A DNA stretch of 15,813 bases from an uncultured Clostridium sp. (lineage in GTDB: Bacteria; Bacillota; Clostridia; Lachnospirales; Lachnospiraceae). The stretch covers positions 1 to 15,813 of the forward strand of contig UQTA01000076.1 in assembly GCA_900543885.1 (NCBI GenBank), written 5' to 3'. Every line of letters starts with the position of its first letter. Position 1 is the first letter of the stretch. A program made the position numbers and the translations under genes. This document shows, one piece after another, positions 11,779 through 15,813 of the stretch. The notes beneath the pieces were generated by a model, which was given only the letters and a program-made list of their open reading frames with translations, searched no databases and was not told where the DNA came from.

Positions 11779-13935
11779 ATGGATATTATTAAAGCACTGG
11801 CAGAAGAACTGAATATTGGACGCCACCAGGCAGAGGCAGCTGTAAAGCTCATTGACGAAGGCAATACGATACCATTCATTGCCAGATACCGTAAAGAAGC
11901 AACCGGTTCATTGAATGATGAAGTACTGAGAAATTTAGATGAACGTTTAAAATATTTAAGAAACCTGGAAGATAGAAAAGAGCAGGTGATCGGCGCTATT
12001 TCTGAGCAGGGGAAAATGACTGCAGAACTGGAAAAACAGATCCGGGAAGCAGCAACTTTGGTGGCAGTAGAAGATCTGTATCGCCCATATAAGCCCAAAC
12101 GCCGTACCAGAGCAATGATCGCCCGTGAAAAAGGACTGGAACCTTTGGCAAATCTGATCTTTTTACAGAACTTAAAAGAACCTGTGGAAAAAGCGGCAGA
12201 AGCTTATGTTTCTGCTGAAAAAGGCGTGGAAAATGTTCAGGAAGCTATTAACGGAGCTATGGACATTCTTGCGGAAGGTATCTCTGATGATGCAAAATAC
12301 CGTACCTATATACGAAATATTACCATGAACAAGGGACTTCTCCAGTCTGTTGCAAAAGACGGAGAAAAGCAGTCTGTATATGAGACCTATTATAATTACG
12401 AAGAACCGGTAAAGAAGGCAGCCGGACATCGTATTCTTGCATTAAACAGAGGAGAAGATGAGAAAATCCTGACTGTAAAGGTAGCAGCGCCTACAGAACA
12501 GATATTGGGATATCTGGAAAAGCAGGTGATCGTAAAAGAAAATCCATATACCACACCTGTATTAAAAGCAGTGATCCAGGACAGCTACAGCCGTCTGATC
12601 GCGCCTTCTGTAGAACGTGAGATCCGCAGTGAGCTGACGGATAAGGCGCAGGAAGGAGCAATCCGTGTATTTGGCAAGAATTTAGAGCAGCTTCTCATGC
12701 AGCCTCCAATTGCAGGCAAGGTAGTATTAGGCTGGGATCCTGCATTCCGTACCGGTTGTAAACTGGCTGTGGTAAACAGCACCGGAAAAGTTCTGGATAC
12801 CGTGGTTATTTTCCCTACTGCTCCACAGAATAAAGTGGAAGAGTCTAAGAAAATATTAAAAGACCTGATACACAAATATGGCATTTCCCTTATCTCAGTA
12901 GGAAACGGAACTGCTTCCAGAGAGTCTGAGCAGATTATTGTAGAGTTGTTAAAAGAAATGAAAGAGCAGGTGCAGTATGTGATCGTAAATGAAGCCGGAG
13001 CATCTGTCTATTCAGCAAGTAAATTGGCAACAGAAGAGTTCCCTAATTTTGATGTAGGCCAGAGAAGTGCAGTTTCTATTGCCAGAAGACTTCAGGATCC
13101 GTTAGCTGAACTTGTAAAGATCGATCCGAAATCCATTGGTGTAGGACAGTATCAGCATGATATGAACCAGAAAAATCTGGGAGAGGCACTGGGAGGTGTT
13201 GTAGAAGACTGCGTAAATAAAGTAGGTGTAGATCTGAATACAGCATCTGCTTCCCTGTTAGAATATGTTTCCGGTATTAATAAAACATTGGCAAAGAATA
13301 TTGTTGCTTACAGAGAGGAAAATGGTGCTTTTAAGAATCGTAAGCAGCTGCTGAAGGTAGCCAAATTAGGACCGAAGGCATTTGAACAGTGTGCCGGATT
13401 TATGAGGATCACAGGGGGAGATAACCCATTGGATGGAACCAGTGTTCATCCGGAAAGCTATGAGGCGGCAGGAAAACTGTTGGAAAAACTGGGCTATACA
13501 GGAGAACAGTTATCTCATGGCGGCTTAAATGGTATCAGTAAAAAGATCGGTGATTATAAGAAAATGGCGGCAGAAATGGGCATAGGCGAGATCACACTTC
13601 GTGATATTGCAGGAGAACTGGAAAAACCAGCCAGAGACCCGAGAGATGAGATGCCGCGTCCTGTTTTAAGAAGTGATATTATGGAAATGAAAGACTTAAA
13701 ACCAGGAATGGTGTTAAAGGGAACCGTGCGCAATGTGATCGATTTTGGTGCTTTTGTGGATATCGGTGTTCATCAGGACGGCCTGGTACACATTTCCCAG
13801 ATGACAGACCGATATATCAAGCATCCTCTGGAGGCAGTAAGTGTAGGCGATGTAGTGGATGTGAAGATTTTAAGTGTAGATATGGATAAGAAGAGGATTT
13901 CTCTTACAATGAAGGGAGTAAAGGATGGTAATTGA
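11779..13935 (+). CDS. tex: Tex-family RNA-binding transcription accessory protein
   Basis: 718 residues, close to the family norm. Tex proteins bind RNA and associate with transcription in bacteria, with roles reported in toxin expression and stress. Seen in order: an N-terminal helical region with the conserved TIPFIARYRKEATGSL near residue 30, DLYRPYKPKRRTR near 100, a YqgF/RNase H-like domain beginning VVLGWDPAFRTGCK at about 315, helix-hairpin-helix motifs at about 484-545 (LNTASASLLEYVSGI, AYREENGAFKNRKQLLKV), and a C-terminal S1 domain at about 638-713 (GTVRNVIDFGAFVDIG). GTGAGGAT precedes the ATG by 7 bases. The last 11 bases overlap tsaE, so the two are translationally coupled and head one operon. 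Confidence 0.93.
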   Translation: MDIIKALAEELNIGRHQAEAAVKLIDEGNTIPFIARYRKEATGSLNDEVLRNLDERLKYLRNLEDRKEQVIGAISEQGKMTAELEKQIREAATLVAVEDLYRPYKPKRRTRAMIAREKGLEPLANLIFLQNLKEPVEKAAEAYVSAEKGVENVQEAINGAMDILAEGISDDAKYRTYIRNITMNKGLLQSVAKDGEKQSVYETYYNYEEPVKKAAGHRILALNRGEDEKILTVKVAAPTEQILGYLEKQVIVKENPYTTPVLKAVIQDSYSRLIAPSVEREIRSELTDKAQEGAIRVFGKNLEQLLMQPPIAGKVVLGWDPAFRTGCKLAVVNSTGKVLDTVVIFPTAPQNKVEESKKILKDLIHKYGISLISVGNGTASRESEQIIVELLKEMKEQVQYVIVNEAGASVYSASKLATEEFPNFDVGQRSAVSIARRLQDPLAELVKIDPKSIGVGQYQHDMNQKNLGEALGGVVEDCVNKVGVDLNTASASLLEYVSGINKTLAKNIVAYREENGAFKNRKQLLKVAKLGPKAFEQCAGFMRITGGDNPLDGTSVHPESYEAAGKLLEKLGYTGEQLSHGGLNGISKKIGDYKKMAAEMGIGEITLRDIAGELEKPARDPRDEMPRPVLRSDIMEMKDLKPGMVLKGTVRNVIDFGAFVDIGVHQDGLVHISQMTDRYIKHPLEAVSVGDVVDVKILSVDMDKKRISLTMKGVKDGN

Positions 13936-14350
13936 GACTTGGGGACCGGAAGAGACAAGGACTTTTGGAAAGAAAATGGGTCAGGAAGCAAGACCGGGGC
14001 AGGTGATCTGTTTAAACGGTGATCTGGGAGTGGGAAAAACCATATTTACCCAGGGATTCGCAGAGGGTCTGGGAATCAGCGAACCTGTAAACAGTCCGAC
14101 TTTTACCATTGTACAGCAGTATGATACAGGAAGGCTGCCGCTGTACCATTTTGATGTATATCGTATTGGTGATATCAGTGAAATGGACGAGATTGGTTAC
14201 GAAGACTGTTTCTATGGAGAAGGTGTTTCTCTGATTGAATGGTCCCAGCTGATCGAAGACATTCTCCCGGAGCAGGTAACGGAGATTACAATAGAAAAGG
14301 ATCTGGAAAAAGGTTTTGATTACAGACGGATAAAGGTGGAGGAAAAATAA
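13925..14350 (+). CDS. tsaE: tRNA t6A biosynthesis ATPase TsaE
   Basis: 141 residues. TsaE is the ATPase of the TsaBDE complex that places threonylcarbamoyl on A37 of ANN-decoding tRNAs. Seen: Walker A GDLGVGKT at 32-39, the switch SPTFTIVQQY near 57, YHFDVYRI near 74, and a LIEWSQ segment near 103, all typical. The ATG at 13925 lies 11 bases inside the end of tex, with GGGAG about eight bases upstream. Its TAA overlaps the tsaB ATG by one base, so tex, tsaE and tsaB are probably translated in sequence from one message. Confidence 0.94.
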   Translation: MVIETWGPEETRTFGKKMGQEARPGQVICLNGDLGVGKTIFTQGFAEGLGISEPVNSPTFTIVQQYDTGRLPLYHFDVYRIGDISEMDEIGYEDCFYGEGVSLIEWSQLIEDILPEQVTEITIEKDLEKGFDYRRIKVEEK

Positions 14351-15096
14351 TGAGAGTTTTAGGTATTGAAAGTTCATCGTTGGTAGCCAGTGTGGCACTG
14401 ATAACAGATGACATTCTCACGGCGGAATATACAGTAGATTTTAAGAAAACCCATTCTCAGACACTCCTTCCTATGCTGGATGAGATCGTAAAAATGCTGG
14501 GACTGGACTTAGAGGCCATTGATGCTATTGCGGCAGCAGGCGGACCTGGCTCATTTACCGGTCTGCGTATCGGCGCAGCTACTGCCAAGGGACTGGGACT
14601 GGCATTAAAGAAGCCTTTGATCCATGTTCCTACCGTGGATGCCCTGGCTTATAATATGTGGGGCGCTTCTGGTCTTATCTGCCCGATCATGGATGCAAAG
14701 AGAAGTCAGGTGTATACAGGACTTTACCACATGGAAAATGGGATTGAGAAGGTTATGGAGCAGTGCCCGATGGATATGGGAGAGCTGATTGAACAGTTAA
14801 ATAAGCAGACTGAGCGTGTGATCTTTTTAGGTGATGGTGTGCCGGTATATAAGAGCATGATCCAGGAAAAATTAACAGCACCTTATGTATTTGCACCAGC
14901 CCAGATGAACAGACAGCGTGCTTCATGCGTGGCAGCGTTAGGTATGAAAGCTTTAACAGAAGGTTATACAGGAGCCAAAGTACAGCCGGCTGATGAATTT
15001 GTGCCTGATTACCTGCGCAAGTCCCAGGCAGAGAGACAGAGGGAAGCAGAGGCATCTCCAGATGGACAAGCTGGAAAACTTCCAGGAGATTATTGA
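14350..15096 (+). CDS. tsaB: tRNA t6A biosynthesis scaffold TsaB
   Basis: 248 residues. TsaB has an ASKHA fold but is not catalytic; it pairs with TsaD and TsaE in t6A synthesis. Seen: the N-terminal LGIESSS, HSQTLLPMLDE from 35, and the signature GGPGSFTGLRIG at 64-75. The last roughly 20 residues are a charged, glutamine- and glutamate-rich tail of no known role. GGTGGAGG precedes the ATG, which shares one base with the tsaE stop. rimI follows after 30 bases. The partner tsaD, which often follows rimI in this group, is not in the window. Confidence 0.94.
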   Translation: MRVLGIESSSLVASVALITDDILTAEYTVDFKKTHSQTLLPMLDEIVKMLGLDLEAIDAIAAAGGPGSFTGLRIGAATAKGLGLALKKPLIHVPTVDALAYNMWGASGLICPIMDAKRSQVYTGLYHMENGIEKVMEQCPMDMGELIEQLNKQTERVIFLGDGVPVYKSMIQEKLTAPYVFAPAQMNRQRASCVAALGMKALTEGYTGAKVQPADEFVPDYLRKSQAERQREAEASPDGQAGKLPGDY

Positions 15097-15126
15097 TTGC
15101 AGCAGAGAAATTAGGAGAACAGGCAA

Positions 15127-15582
15127 ATGGGTGCAAATGAAGCCGGATTGATCCGCCGTATGGAAGAAAAAGATATAGAACAGGTAAAACAGCTGGAAAA
15201 ACAGTGCTTTTCTGTTCCCTGGTCTGAAAACATATTAAAAGATGGTCTGAATAGCCGGTTTGATACGTATCTGGTCTGGGAAAAAGATGAGATCGTGGCT
15301 GGTTACTGCGCTTTAAGAGTTCTTGCAGATGAAGGGGAGATCCAGCGTATTGCGGTTCTTCCTTCTTGGAGACGTTATGGAATAGGAAAAAGTCTGATGG
15401 AAGCCATGATACAGACATCCAGGGAAAAGGGGGCAGTTCAGATGTCCTTAGAGGTGCGGGAAAGTAATATAGGTGCCAGAAAACTATATGAAAAGTATGG
15501 TTTTATGCAGGAAGCAGTTCGCAGAAATTATTATGAAAACCCAGTAGAAAATGCCTGTATTATGTGGAAACATGAAATGTAG
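15127..15582 (+). CDS. rimI: Ribosomal protein S18 alanine N-acetyltransferase RimI
   Basis: 151 residues, a GNAT acetyltransferase that transfers acetyl from acetyl-CoA to the N-terminal alanine of ribosomal protein S18. Seen: an N-terminal RRMEEKDIEQV, the FSVPWSE motif near 28, IQRIAVLPSWRRYGIG with the acetyl-CoA-binding RRYGIG at 82-87, and LEVRESNIGARKLYEKYGF with Glu109 and Tyr121 at the positions used as base and acid in the Escherichia coli enzyme. AGGAGA lies 8 bases before the ATG. It is the last gene of the tex operon and is followed by an intrinsic terminator and an intron. Confidence 0.92.
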   Translation: MGANEAGLIRRMEEKDIEQVKQLEKQCFSVPWSENILKDGLNSRFDTYLVWEKDEIVAGYCALRVLADEGEIQRIAVLPSWRRYGIGKSLMEAMIQTSREKGAVQMSLEVRESNIGARKLYEKYGFMQEAVRRNYYENPVENACIMWKHEM

Positions 15583-15656
15583 GCTATGCTTAGGCTGTAT
15601 ATAAATGTTCTGTAAGAAACTACCAGTAAAAACAGGAATAAAATACGTATATAATG

Positions 15657-15686
15657 GAGAGGGACGAGATACGTTCCTCTCTTTTT
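15657..15686 (+). terminator. Intrinsic terminator of the tex-rimI operon
   Basis: GAGAGGGACG (15657-15666) pairs with CGTTCCTCTC (15672-15681), including one G-T pair, around a five-base loop, followed by TTTTT and then GTTT. The group II intron starts only a few bases later. Confidence 0.88.
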
Positions 15687-15690
15687 GTTT

Positions 15691-15813
15691 GCGCGCCATG
15701 GGCGCGCTCTCGCAGGTGAAAGTCCTGAACATGCCCAGGTAGTGGGAAATGTATAGCTGAACAGCAAGGGTGTCCATCGTGAGGTGGAATCTGAAGGAAG
15801 CTGTAGGCAAATC
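15691..15813 (+). mobile_element. Group II intron, 5' end (start of domain I), cut by the window end
   Basis: The sequence opens with a 7-bp hairpin, GCGCGCC-ATG-GGCGCGC (15691-15707), followed by TCTCGCAGGTGAAAGTCC and, further on, GAGGTGGAATCTGAAGGAAG. I recognise these as domain I sequence of bacterial group II introns from Clostridia. The start is set at 15691 because GCGCG resembles the GUGYG start, with an uncertainty of about four bases. The insertion lies directly after a terminator hairpin and T-run, the target preference of class IIC introns. Domains II-VI and any maturase gene are outside the window. Confidence 0.75.

Noticed and set aside
15583..15656. Promoter-like TATAAT at 15650-15655 after rimI
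   Set aside because: It has no matching -35 element and would start transcription inside the terminator hairpin.

Overview
The window reads as a piece of chromosome from a low-GC Gram-positive anaerobe of the Clostridia, most likely Lachnospiraceae. The grounds are AT-leaning genes with strong AGGAGG-type ribosome binding sites, the gene order hpf / secA / prfB, a UPF0735 ACT-domain gene next to hom, a Gram-positive long-form Hpf, and an exported NlpC/P60 protein with ETKA-rich repeats. No rRNA, tRNA, CRISPR array or phage genes were seen. The content is mostly housekeeping. The less ordinary material is between the genes and at the two ends.

Layout. Positions 1-126 are the 3' end (domains V and VI) of a group II intron, which stops next to the stop codon of a minus-strand short-chain reductase resembling YmfI (EF-P 5-aminopentanone reductase). 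After a divergent promoter region with a structured leader come trxB (thioredoxin reductase) and an exported SH3 / NlpC-P60 cell-wall hydrolase, ending at a bidirectional terminator. Convergent to them is hpf (ribosome hibernation). The roughly 680 bp between hpf and secA hold the hpf promoter, a cluster of at least four perfect DnaA boxes, two inverted-repeat elements, and a secA promoter whose -10 box lies inside a 9-bp-armed palindrome. Then come secA and prfB, the latter with its programmed +1 frameshift, followed by a cascade of overlapping hairpins. A UPF0735 ACT-domain gene and hom (homoserine dehydrogenase) form a small amino-acid unit ended by a bidirectional terminator. A small minus-strand membrane protein follows. 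The last unit is tex-tsaE-tsaB-rimI, tightly packed (tRNA t6A synthesis and S18 acetylation). It ends in an intrinsic terminator, immediately followed by the 5' end of a group II intron that runs off the window at 15813.

Together the genes cover protein synthesis and its quality (prfB, hpf, tsaE/tsaB, rimI, tex, the YmfI-like reductase), export (secA), cell-wall turnover, thiol redox balance and threonine/methionine supply. Both ends stop inside intron sequence after nearly equal lengths, which suggests an assembly contig broken at a multicopy intron. The most worthwhile leads are the DnaA-box cluster upstream of secA, the operator-like palindrome on the secA promoter, and several structured leaders that match no RNA family I recognise. 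I did not find a clearly new multigene system.
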